Part shown: piece after piece, positions 9,335 through 17,383 of the stretch | Layout: each line of letters begins with the position of its first letter | Position numbering within the stretch: position 1 is the first letter of the stretch | Source of the DNA: Azoarcus olearius | GTDB taxonomy: Bacteria; Pseudomonadota; Gammaproteobacteria; Burkholderiales; Rhodocyclaceae | Length of the DNA stretch: 64,000 nt | Direction of reading: 5' to 3' | Assembly (NCBI RefSeq): GCF_001682385.1 | Contig: NZ_CP016210.1 | Location: forward strand, 2,728,001-2,792,000 | The notes under the pieces: generated by a model | Database searches by the model: none | What the model was told of the DNA's origin: nothing | Seen by the model: the letters and a program-made list of their open reading frames with translations, nothing else | Translations under genes and position numbers: made by a program

Positions 9335-11395
9335 TCAGGCGCCGCCACTCTCGGTCTCGCCCTCGTCGGCGCCCGTGGGCAATTGCGGATAGCGCACGTA
9401 GTCCACCAGCGCCTGGATTTCGCGCGGCGGCGGCGGCGTCAGCAGGCTGACCACGATGATGATGACGAAACCCAGCGGCACGCCGAATACCCCGGCCGAG
9501 ATCGGGTTGATGTCGAACCACGCGTTGGCCATCGACCCGCCGAAGAAGGGATGGGTGCGCACCGCGTAGAACAGCGTGACACCCAGGCCGGCCAGCATGC
9601 CGCACACCGCGCCGGGACGGTTGGCACGCTTCCAGAAGATGCCCAGCACCAGCGCCGGGAAGAAGGCCGCGGCGCCGATCGAGAACGCCAGCCCGACCAT
9701 GAACAGGATGTTGTCCGGCCGCATCGACGCGACCCAGGCCGCGACCACCGCCACCACCAGCAGCTGCGACTTCGAGATCACCAGCCGGCGGTGCGTGGTG
9801 GCATGCGGGTTGATGACCTTGTAGTAAAGGTCGTGCGACAGCGCGTTGGAGATGGTCAGCAACAGGCCGTCGGCGGTGGACAGCGCCGCGGCGAGGCCGC
9901 CGGCGGCGACCAGCCCGGACACCACATAGGGCAGCCCCGCGATTTCGGGTGTCGCCAGCATGATCACGTCGGTATTGATGCTGAGTTCGGCGAGTTGCAG
10001 GATGCCGTCGCCGTTGATGTCCTCGATCCGCACCAGCCCCACCTTGCCCCATGAGGCCACCCACCCCGGCAGGATCGACAGGCTGGAGCCGATCACGCTG
10101 TTGTAGATCTCCCATTTGGCGAACACCGCATAGGCCGGCGCGGTGACATAGAGCAGGAAGATGAACAGCAGCGACCAGAACACCGAGCGCCGCGCCGCCA
10201 CCACGCCCGGCGTGGTGTAGTAGCGCGCAAGGATGTGGGGCAGCGCGGCGGTGCCCACCATCAGTACGAACACCAGCGCGAGGAAGTTGTTGCGCGCCGC
10301 CTGCGACTCCGCGGCGGTGCGGCCGGGGTGCGCCTCCGCGTGGCGCGGCGGGGGCTGGGCCTTCTCCAGCGCCTCGGCGCGCGCCCGCTCCCAGCGCACC
10401 GCGGCGTCGGCCGGAGTGCGCGGCAGGTCGCGCAACGCGCGCTCGGTCAGCGCGATGTCGCGCGCGGAGGCGTTGTCCAGGCGCAGTTCGTTCAGCCGGT
10501 CGATCAGCGCGCGGCGCTCGGTTTCAAGCGATTCCGGCAGCGCCGCGACCTTGGCGGCGTAGTCGTCGGCGCGCTTGTGGTACAGCGCCCGCACGGCATT
10601 TTCGGCCGGCTCCACCTCGAGTTCGGCCTCGCGCTCGGTCAGCTTGGCCAGCACCCCGCCGTACATCACCTGCGGCGCCGGTACGCCCGTCACCTTGTAC
10701 GACAGGATCATCACCGGCACGAGGTAGGCGATGATCAGGATCAGGTACTGCGCCACCTGGGTCCAGGTGACTGCACGCATGCCGCCGAGAAAGGAACACA
10801 CCAGGATGCCCGCCAGCCCGACGAAGAGACCGATCTCGAACTCGACGCTGACGAAGCGGCTGGTGACAAGGCCGACGCCATAGATCTGCGCGACGAGGTA
10901 GACGAAGCTCGCCAGCACCGTGGCCCCGATGCCGACCAGACGGGCGAAGTCGCCCTCGTAGCGGGCGCCGAGGAAGTCGGGGATGGTGTATTGGCCGAAC
11001 TTGCGCAGGTAGGGCGCGAGCAGCAGCGCCACCAGCACGAACCCGCCGGTCCACCCGGTGACGAAGGCCAGCCCCTCGAAGCCGCTGAAGTACAGCGTGC
11101 CGGCCAGGCCGATGAAGGACGCCGCGCTCATCCAGTCGGCGGCGGTGGCCATGCCGTTGAACACCGCCGGCACCCGGCGTCCGGCGACGTAGTATTCGGA
11201 CACGTCGGAGGTGCGGCTCATCACGCCGATGCCGGCATAGATGGCGATCGTGACGAACAGGAAGATGTGGCCGATGGCGCGCTGCGACAGGCCAAACTGC
11301 TCGCCGACCGCGAGCAGCAGCACGAACAGCGCAAAGGTGCCGGTGTACCAGCCGTAATAGCGCCGCAGCCGGCGCGAGAAGGCGCCCGTGTTCAT
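9335..11395 (-). CDS. SLC5 sodium:solute symporter (ActP/VC_2705-like) with a charged insert
   Basis: A 686-residue multi-pass sodium/solute symporter of the acetate-permease-like branch (ADWMSAASFIG near 86-96, IPDFLGARYEGDFARL near 138-153). Known relatives are about 550-600 residues. The excess is a hydrophilic, Glu/Arg/Ala-rich, helical-looking segment at about residues 250-368, inserted between membrane helices. The substrate is unproved; acetate or another short carboxylate is suggested by acs and the SLC5-kinase upstream on the same strand. It is the last gene of the minus-strand cluster, 40 bases after the exonuclease fusion. The usual small DUF4212 partner is not beside it. Confidence 0.85.
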   Translation of the reverse strand: MNTGAFSRRLRRYYGWYTGTFALFVLLLAVGEQFGLSQRAIGHIFLFVTIAIYAGIGVMSRTSDVSEYYVAGRRVPAVFNGMATAADWMSAASFIGLAGTLYFSGFEGLAFVTGWTGGFVLVALLLAPYLRKFGQYTIPDFLGARYEGDFARLVGIGATVLASFVYLVAQIYGVGLVTSRFVSVEFEIGLFVGLAGILVCSFLGGMRAVTWTQVAQYLILIIAYLVPVMILSYKVTGVPAPQVMYGGVLAKLTEREAELEVEPAENAVRALYHKRADDYAAKVAALPESLETERRALIDRLNELRLDNASARDIALTERALRDLPRTPADAAVRWERARAEALEKAQPPPRHAEAHPGRTAAESQAARNNFLALVFVLMVGTAALPHILARYYTTPGVVAARRSVFWSLLFIFLLYVTAPAYAVFAKWEIYNSVIGSSLSILPGWVASWGKVGLVRIEDINGDGILQLAELSINTDVIMLATPEIAGLPYVVSGLVAAGGLAAALSTADGLLLTISNALSHDLYYKVINPHATTHRRLVISKSQLLVVAVVAAWVASMRPDNILFMVGLAFSIGAAAFFPALVLGIFWKRANRPGAVCGMLAGLGVTLFYAVRTHPFFGGSMANAWFDINPISAGVFGVPLGFVIIIVVSLLTPPPPREIQALVDYVRYPQLPTGADEGETESGGA

Positions 11396-11435
11396 GCGCG
11401 CCCTCGGCGCGGCGGGTTGCAGGGGCCGCCGGCCA

Positions 11436-13655
11436 TCAATACTTGATCCGGGCGTAGTACGACTTTTCCGCCGCCTCGCGCGCCTCGCGCAGTGTGCGGA
11501 TGCCCTTTTCCGCCAGCAGCGGCACCAGCTTCAGGAACACCTCGGCGGTCACCATCGCATCGCCCAGCGCGGTATGGCGCCCCACCACGGTAATGCCCAG
11601 GCGCTCGGCGATCGCCTCCAGCCGGTGCGAATCCTGGTTCGGGTGGATCACCGCCGACAGCAGCAGCGTATCAAGCACCGGCTGGTCGAAGCGCAGCCCG
11701 GTGAGGTCTTCCTTGAGCTGCAGGAAGCGCATGTCAAACGCGGCATTGTGCGCCACCAGCACGGTGTCCGCCGCGAAGGCGTGGAAGGACGGCAGCACTG
11801 CCTCGATGACCGGCTGCCCTGCCAGCATGTCGGCGGTGATGCCATGCACCCGGGCCGATTCCTCCGGCAGCGGGCGGCAGGGGTCGATCAGTTGCTCGAA
11901 GGCTTCGCTGCGCAGCGGCTTGCCGTTGAGCACCCGCACCGCGCCGATCTGGATGATCTCGTCGCCCTGCGAAGGGTTGAGGCCGGTGGTCTCGGTGTCG
12001 AACACCGTGTAGGTCAGCTCGGTCAGCAGGCGGTCTTCGAGGGCGCGCGAACGCTCCGACCACTTGAACAGGTCGAAGTCGTAGTACTCGGGACGGCTGT
12101 CGGCGCGCAGCAGCATGGATTCGTCGAGCTGCTCCTGCGGCATCGCGGCCGGCAACAGGATGCGGAAGAACGCCCGGTGGCGCACCTTCTCGCGCTCCAG
12201 CCACATCTCGCCGCCGTGGCGCTCGATGACGTCGCGCACCGTGAGCGGGCTGTGTTCGCCGGCGAAGTTCATCGCCTCCAGCTCCCAGCTCATCACGGTT
12301 TCGGTGCTCATCGCCTGGCCGGACCAGATCAGGTCGAGGTGTGCCAGGCGGCCGGCCGGGGTCAGGCGGAAACGCACCTCGCGCACCTCGAATTCGTCCG
12401 ACAGGCGGCTGGCGAGATAGGTGAGCGCCTGGATCAGCGAAAAGCTGTCCACCTTCACCCACAGCGATTCGTCGACGTCCTCCAGCTTGGTCGGCAGATG
12501 GACGCGGTTCTCGATGCGGCGCTGGGCGGCGGCGATCAGGTCGGCCCCCAGCATTTCCTCCAGCGGCCAGCGCGCTTTCAGCGAATCCGCGAACTCGGTG
12601 GCGGTCTGGTCCAGCCGCGCACTCATGGCCTGCACCTCGTCGCGCACCACCTTGCGGAAGCGCTCCCGCAACTCGTCCTGCAGGTCGGGGAAATCGAGCA
12701 TCTCGACCGCCGCGCGCACGTTGCCGAGCGCGGCGCGGTTGCCCTCGGTCATGCTGTGCAGCATCTGGTCGCGACGCGACTCGGCCTCGAAATTGCGCGT
12801 GATGTTGTCGAGCATCAGGATGAAGCCGGTCATCGTCCGCTCGGCCACCGCCGGTTGAGCCGTGTCGCCGATCAGGGCCTCGGCAGCGGTGGTGAGCACC
12901 GGCGCCATCTGCACCCGCAGCAACTGGCCGCTGCGGGTGGTGGTGACGAAGTTGGCGACCGGCTGGGCGGTGCGGCGCAGGCGGTGCTGGATGGTTTCCA
13001 GCGCATGCGCGATCAGGTTGCGCTCGAACACGGTGTAGATCGAGCGGCCGAGGCCGATGAGTTCGCCGCCGCCAGCCGCGCCCGGGGTGTCGGACATGGC
13101 GCGGAACTGCAGCCGCGCGCGGTTGTTGTACAGCAGCACCCGACCGTCGAGGTTGCATACCAGCACGCTCTGCGTCAGCTCGGACATCAGCGCCGCCAGC
13201 CTGTTTTTCTCTTCCTCGACGCTGTTCTTGGCCTCGCGGATGCGCGCCTCGACGTCGCGGCGCAGCACGCCGCGCTGTGCCGCCAGCGTGTTGATCACCT
13301 CGGCGAGCGCCCGCATCTCCGCGCTGCCGGACGGCTGCAGGCGCGGTGCGTCGGGGTTGGTGAGCAGCACCTGTGCCTCTTCCAGCAGGCGCGCGGGGGC
13401 CAGCACATGGGTTTCGTGCAGCGTCTTCACCGCCGCGGCAGCCAGCCCCACCGCCAGCGCGAGGATCACGATCAGCAAGCCGGCGCGCGGCGCCAGCAGG
13501 GTTTCCGCGAGATCGCGCTCGGCGACGCCGAGATCGGACCATAGCGTGGCGCCGATGACCGCGAACACGGCGAGGATGAAGAGCGCGGTAAGCAGCACCG
13601 CAACGCCCAGCCGGTTACGCGCGGAGTGTCCCGCCGTCATCTGCACGGCGCTCAC
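11436..13655 (-). CDS. Membrane protein fusing PAS, degenerate histidine kinase and DnaQ-like exonuclease
   Basis: 739 residues. Two membrane helices (about 15-39 and 58-78) are followed by a HAMP-like linker and coiled coil (80-155), a PAS domain (about 155-290, QSVLVCNLDGRVLLYNN), a region with the shape of a histidine-kinase dimerisation and ATPase core (about 291-502) and a C-terminal DEDDh 3'-5' exonuclease (about 548-715). The kinase part looks dead: no HE.RTP phospho-acceptor motif is seen, and the N-box-like stretch SLIQALTYLASRLS lacks the usual Asn, although the end still reads ERHGGEMWLE. The exonuclease motifs are intact: D553/E555 in FDTETTGL, D641 in AHNAAFDMRFL, and H694 with D699 in HTALGDA. 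It lies between a receiver protein and an SLC5 symporter. Target unknown. Confidence 0.88.
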   Translation of the reverse strand: MSAVQMTAGHSARNRLGVAVLLTALFILAVFAVIGATLWSDLGVAERDLAETLLAPRAGLLIVILALAVGLAAAAVKTLHETHVLAPARLLEEAQVLLTNPDAPRLQPSGSAEMRALAEVINTLAAQRGVLRRDVEARIREAKNSVEEEKNRLAALMSELTQSVLVCNLDGRVLLYNNRARLQFRAMSDTPGAAGGGELIGLGRSIYTVFERNLIAHALETIQHRLRRTAQPVANFVTTTRSGQLLRVQMAPVLTTAAEALIGDTAQPAVAERTMTGFILMLDNITRNFEAESRRDQMLHSMTEGNRAALGNVRAAVEMLDFPDLQDELRERFRKVVRDEVQAMSARLDQTATEFADSLKARWPLEEMLGADLIAAAQRRIENRVHLPTKLEDVDESLWVKVDSFSLIQALTYLASRLSDEFEVREVRFRLTPAGRLAHLDLIWSGQAMSTETVMSWELEAMNFAGEHSPLTVRDVIERHGGEMWLEREKVRHRAFFRILLPAAMPQEQLDESMLLRADSRPEYYDFDLFKWSERSRALEDRLLTELTYTVFDTETTGLNPSQGDEIIQIGAVRVLNGKPLRSEAFEQLIDPCRPLPEESARVHGITADMLAGQPVIEAVLPSFHAFAADTVLVAHNAAFDMRFLQLKEDLTGLRFDQPVLDTLLLSAVIHPNQDSHRLEAIAERLGITVVGRHTALGDAMVTAEVFLKLVPLLAEKGIRTLREAREAAEKSYYARIKY

Positions 13656-13767
13656 CGCACACCTCCGGGCGTGACCGGGCCTGCGGCGCCTGCGCCGGGT
13701 TGGCTCCGGCCGCCTTGCGGCCTCCGTGCGCGGGCGAAGCGCTTACCCTGCCGCCCTGCGCGGGCGC

Positions 13768-14142
13768 TCATGCTTCCATGCCCAGCATGCTGCGCACGCG
13801 GGCGACGAGATCGCGGGTGGAGAACGGTTTGGTCATGTAGGCGTCGGCGCCGAGCGCGAGGCCCTTGGCCACTTCGGTATCGCGCCCCTTGGCGGTCAGC
13901 ATCAGGATGCGCACGCCCTGCAGCGCGGGGTCGGCCTTGATCTCCTGGCAGACTTCGAAGCCGCTCTTCTTGGGCATCATCACGTCGAGCAGCACCAGGT
14001 CGGGCTGCTCGGCGCGGATCATCCGTACCGCCTCGTCGCCGTCGGTGGCGACGACAACGGTGAACCCCTCCCGCTTCATCAGGAATTCCAGCGAAATGAC
14101 GATGTTCTGTTCGTCATCCGCGATCAGGATCTTCTTGGTCAT
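13768..14142 (-). CDS. Single-domain response regulator (receiver only)
   Basis: A 124-residue receiver with no output domain. Phosphorylation site D53 (LLDVMMPKKSG), acidic pair D9/D10 and K105 (MTKPFS) are all present. The frame is open further upstream, but MTKKILIADDEQN is the family start and has a GAGAGG ribosome site before it, so 14142 is chosen over 14211. It follows the SLC5-type histidine kinase by about 30 bases and is presumably its phospho-partner. In the related CrbS/CrbR acetate systems the regulator carries a DNA-binding domain, so here the output must pass to another protein, possibly the downstream exonuclease fusion. That last point is inference. Confidence 0.93.
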   Translation of the reverse strand: MTKKILIADDEQNIVISLEFLMKREGFTVVVATDGDEAVRMIRAEQPDLVLLDVMMPKKSGFEVCQEIKADPALQGVRILMLTAKGRDTEVAKGLALGADAYMTKPFSTRDLVARVRSMLGMEA

Positions 14143-14173
14143 GCGTTCCTCTCCCCTCGCCCACCATTCTAAG

Positions 14174-16921
14174 TCATAGCCCGCCGCTCTCCGACGGCAG
14201 TGGCAATACAAACGAGAACCGCGACCCTTCGCCGGGGCCGGATTCCACCCACAGGCGTCCGCCGAAATGCTCGATGATCTGGCGGCTGATCGGCAACCCC
14301 AGCCCGGTTCCCGGCGGCCGCGCGCGGGCGTCGCCGCCCTGGCGGAACTTCTCGAAGATCACCTGCTGCTGTTCGGGCGGAATGCCCGGGCCGTTGTCGA
14401 TGACGTCGGCCCGCAGTCCACTGTTCTCCGGACGCAGTACGAGGCGGACCTCGCCACCGGCGGGCGGAACGAACTTCGCCGCGTTGGACAGCAGGTTCAG
14501 CAGCACCTGCAGCAAGCGGTCGCGGTCGGCGCGCAGCAGCGGCACCCGCTCGGGCAGATCGAGCACCAGCGCGGCGCCGCGCTCGCGGAACAGCTGGGCG
14601 GTGGTGTCCGCCGCATGCAGGGCCAGCTCGCGCATATCCACGTCGGAATTGTGCCATTCGGCGTGCCCCGACTCGATTTTGGCCAGATCCAGCACCTGAT
14701 TGACGAGCCGCGTGAGCCGTTCCGCTTCGGACACGATGATGCCGAGGAAACGTGTCCGGTCTTCGAGGCCGATGCGGGGGTCCTCGTACAACATCTCGGA
14801 CAGCGCTCGGATGGAGGTGAGCGGCGTACGCAGTTCGTGCGTGACCGAGGACATGAAGTCGTCCTTCAGGCGGTCGAATTCCTTCAGCTGCTCGTTGGCC
14901 GCGCGCAGCTCCTCGGTCGCCACCTCCAGCGCGTACGATTTTTCCTCCAGCTGGTGCGAGTAGGCACGCACCTGCGAGGCCTCGTCGAGAATGTTCATGA
15001 CCTCGTCGAGGCCCAGCGGCTCTTCCTGCACCACGGTGGCGACCATCGCCCGCGCGGAAGCGCTGCCGATGGCGCCGGCGAGCAGGGTTTCGGCGAAGTG
15101 GACCAGATCGGGATCGGCGCGCAGCGCGGCGATGCCGCTCGCGCCGCGTCCGCGGGCGTAGGAGGCGAAGGCCTCGTCCGCGCGGCGTTGCCCGAGGAAG
15201 CGCGCCACCAGCGGCACCAGTTCGCCGACCTCGGCATTGCCACGCCAGAAGCTGGCCGGCGACCCGCTGGGGCGGCGGAAGACATCGACGAAGAGCATGG
15301 CCTGGCTGGTCTCCACCGCGCTCGGCGCGCGCAGCAGCGACACCGCGACATAGCAGCCGATGTTGGCGAGCATGCTCCAGAACATCGCGTGGCTGATGTT
15401 GTCCAGCCCGCTCATGCCGAACAGGTGCTCCGGCCGCAGCCAGGCGATGCCCAGCACGCCCTGCTCCAGCACGCCGGCATCCACCCAGCCCGATTTGACG
15501 AACGAGGGCAGCAACAAGGTGTAGGCCCACACCGAGAAGCCGGCCAGCAGCCCGGCCAGCGCACCGTCACGGGTGCCGCCGCGCCAGTACATGCCGCCGA
15601 GCATCGCCGGTGCGAACTGCGCCACCGCGGCAAAACTGATCAGCCCGATGCTGACCAGCGCATAGGCTTCGCCGGCAAGGCGGTAGTAGAGATAACCGAG
15701 CAGCAGCACGAGCACGATGGCGCCGCGCCGGATGCCGAGCAGCAGCCCGCTCAGGTCGCGCGTGCGGCCGCCGGCGATGCCGGGATGGCGCAGCAGCAGG
15801 GGCATGACGAGATCGTTGCAGACCATGGTGGACAGCGCGATGGTTTCGACGATGACCATTCCGGTGGCCGCCGACAAGCCGCCGATGAACACCAGCAGCG
15901 CGAGCGCCTGCTGCCCCTGGGCGAGCGGCAGCGTGAGGACGAAGGTGTCGGGATCGACCTGTCCCTGGCCGAACTGCATCAGGCCGGCTAGCGCGATCGG
16001 CAGCACGAACAGGTTGATCGCCAGCAGGTAAGCCGGAAAGAGCCAGATGGCGCGCCGCAGGTGCTGTTCGTTGGTGTTCTCCACCACGGTGATCTGGAAC
16101 TGGCGCGGCAGGAAGAACACCGACAGCATCGCGAGCACCACGAGCGTGAACCAGCCGCCGTAACCGCCCCGGCCGCTGCCTTCGAAGCGCAGCAGCGCCT
16201 CCAGGTGTTCATACGCGCGGGCGTGGGCAAACAGATCACCAAAGCCGTCATACAGCCCGAAGGTGACATAGGCGCCCACCGCAAGGAAGGCGAGCAGCTT
16301 GATCACCGACTCGAAGGCAATCGCGGCCACCATGCCTTCGTGGCGCTCGGTGGTGTCGAGATGGCGGGTGCCGAACAGGATGGTGAAGGCGGCCAGCGTC
16401 AGCGCAAGGTAGAAGGTGCTGTCGTCAAACCACGCCGCCGGCGCCGCAGCCGGCCCGTTGACGGCCGCGCCCGCGCCGGTGGACAAGACGTGATAGCCGC
16501 TGGAGATCGCCTTCAGTTGCAGCGCGATGTAGGGAACGGTGCCCACCACCGCGATCACAGTGACCAGGCCACCGAGCAGGTGGCTCTTGCCGTAGCGCGA
16601 GGCGATGAAGTCCGCGATCGAGGTGATGCGGTAGCTGCGCGAGATGCGGATCATCTTCAGCGCGACCAGCCAGCACAGCATCAGTCCCAGCGTGGGACCG
16701 AGATAGATCGGCAGGAACCAGATTCCGCCGGAAGCCGCGCGCCCCACGCTGCCGAAGTAGGTCCACGCGGTGCAATACACCGCGAGCGAGAGTCCATAGA
16801 CCCAGGAGTTGGCAATCAGCGAGCGTCCCTGGTCGGCGCGACGGTCGCCGACATACGCCACCCCGAACAGGACGAGCAGGTAGCAGAACGAAACGCCAAC
16901 GATCAGGCTGGGGGACAGCAT
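14174..16921 (-). CDS. SLC5-STAC sensor histidine kinase (CbrA/CrbS-like)
   Basis: 915 residues from the ATG that overlaps the preceding stop (TGATG). Residues 1 to about 535 form an SLC5 transporter-like domain with about 13 membrane helices. Residues about 558-650 look like the STAC connector known from these kinases (NAEVGELVPLVARFLG through EEPLGLDEVMNILDEA). A coiled coil follows, then HisKA with H695 in SSVTHELRTP, and the ATPase with N813 in the N-box and DNGPGIP at 842-848. CbrA and CrbS relatives control carbon-source and acetate use. The nearby acs and SLC5 symporter suggest an acetate or short-carboxylate signal. The kinase appears fully active. Confidence 0.92.
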   Translation of the reverse strand: MLSPSLIVGVSFCYLLVLFGVAYVGDRRADQGRSLIANSWVYGLSLAVYCTAWTYFGSVGRAASGGIWFLPIYLGPTLGLMLCWLVALKMIRISRSYRITSIADFIASRYGKSHLLGGLVTVIAVVGTVPYIALQLKAISSGYHVLSTGAGAAVNGPAAAPAAWFDDSTFYLALTLAAFTILFGTRHLDTTERHEGMVAAIAFESVIKLLAFLAVGAYVTFGLYDGFGDLFAHARAYEHLEALLRFEGSGRGGYGGWFTLVVLAMLSVFFLPRQFQITVVENTNEQHLRRAIWLFPAYLLAINLFVLPIALAGLMQFGQGQVDPDTFVLTLPLAQGQQALALLVFIGGLSAATGMVIVETIALSTMVCNDLVMPLLLRHPGIAGGRTRDLSGLLLGIRRGAIVLVLLLGYLYYRLAGEAYALVSIGLISFAAVAQFAPAMLGGMYWRGGTRDGALAGLLAGFSVWAYTLLLPSFVKSGWVDAGVLEQGVLGIAWLRPEHLFGMSGLDNISHAMFWSMLANIGCYVAVSLLRAPSAVETSQAMLFVDVFRRPSGSPASFWRGNAEVGELVPLVARFLGQRRADEAFASYARGRGASGIAALRADPDLVHFAETLLAGAIGSASARAMVATVVQEEPLGLDEVMNILDEASQVRAYSHQLEEKSYALEVATEELRAANEQLKEFDRLKDDFMSSVTHELRTPLTSIRALSEMLYEDPRIGLEDRTRFLGIIVSEAERLTRLVNQVLDLAKIESGHAEWHNSDVDMRELALHAADTTAQLFRERGAALVLDLPERVPLLRADRDRLLQVLLNLLSNAAKFVPPAGGEVRLVLRPENSGLRADVIDNGPGIPPEQQQVIFEKFRQGGDARARPPGTGLGLPISRQIIEHFGGRLWVESGPGEGSRFSFVLPLPSESGGL

Positions 16922-17118
16922 CAGCGCGCGCCCCGCTCGGCGATCCACGCCACCAGCGCGATCAGGCCGGCCCAGGCGGCGAAAAGATAGACGTGCAACA
17001 GCGGCAGCCCGAACACGGTGACGGGCCGATCGAACAAGGACAGCAATGGAAAGTTGAACAGCAACAGTCCGATCAGGAAGACCGCGACCAGCCGCTGCCC
17101 GGCGAGCCCCTTACGCAT
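16921..17118 (-). CDS. Small two-helix membrane protein at the head of the SLC5 kinase cluster
   Basis: 65 residues with two hydrophobic helices (VAVFLIGLLLFNFPLLSLF and LPLLHVYLFAAWAGLIALVAW) and a basic end. The ATG at 17118 has a GGGAG site five bases upstream; an ATG at 17130 (69 residues) is the alternative. Its stop overlaps the kinase start, so the two are translationally coupled. It resembles in size and position the small proteins that precede cbrA (CbrX) or accompany SLC5 symporters, and may be a subunit of the kinase transporter domain. A perfect TATAAT -10 lies at 17150-17155 (minus strand). No family is assigned with certainty. Confidence 0.75.
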   Translation of the reverse strand: MRKGLAGQRLVAVFLIGLLLFNFPLLSLFDRPVTVFGLPLLHVYLFAAWAGLIALVAWIAERGAR

Positions 17119-17149
17119 CACGTCTCCCATGATGGCGATGCTGGGTCGG

Positions 17150-17155
17150 ATTATA
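17150..17155 (-). promoter_or_regulatory. Candidate -10 element for the SLC5 kinase cluster
   Basis: The minus strand reads TATAAT here, 20-32 bases before the two possible starts of the small membrane protein. No good -35 is visible, so the promoter may depend on an activator. Confidence 0.45.
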
Positions 17156-17342
17156 ACTGCGCGCCCTTCCCGCTCTTGGCGGCGGTGCGGGCGGCAGGAA
17201 AACAAGAATGAGGCGCGTCTGACGCGCGCCTTCGGTCTCCTTACATGCCGGCGGATGCCGCCGGCCCTCCTCCTGTTGAACGTTCGGGCCGAACCGGGGA
17301 GGGTCCGACCCAGGGCCTCAACGACCCTTCAATCCGCGGCGA

Positions 17343-17377
17343 GGGTCCGGGCACCGGCCGCGACCAGCCCCGGACCC
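17343..17377 (-). terminator. Stem-loop downstream of acs
   Basis: GGGTCCGGG at 17343-17351 pairs with CCCGGACCC at 17369-17377, just after the acs stop codon. No T-run follows on the minus strand, so it is either a weak or factor-dependent terminator or an mRNA 3'-end stabiliser. Confidence 0.4.
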
Positions 17378-17383
17378 GCCGCC

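Noticed and set aside
14267-15991. A 570-codon plus-strand frame opposite the SLC5 histidine kinase
   Set aside because: Antisense shadow; the kinase and transporter motifs are all on the other strand.
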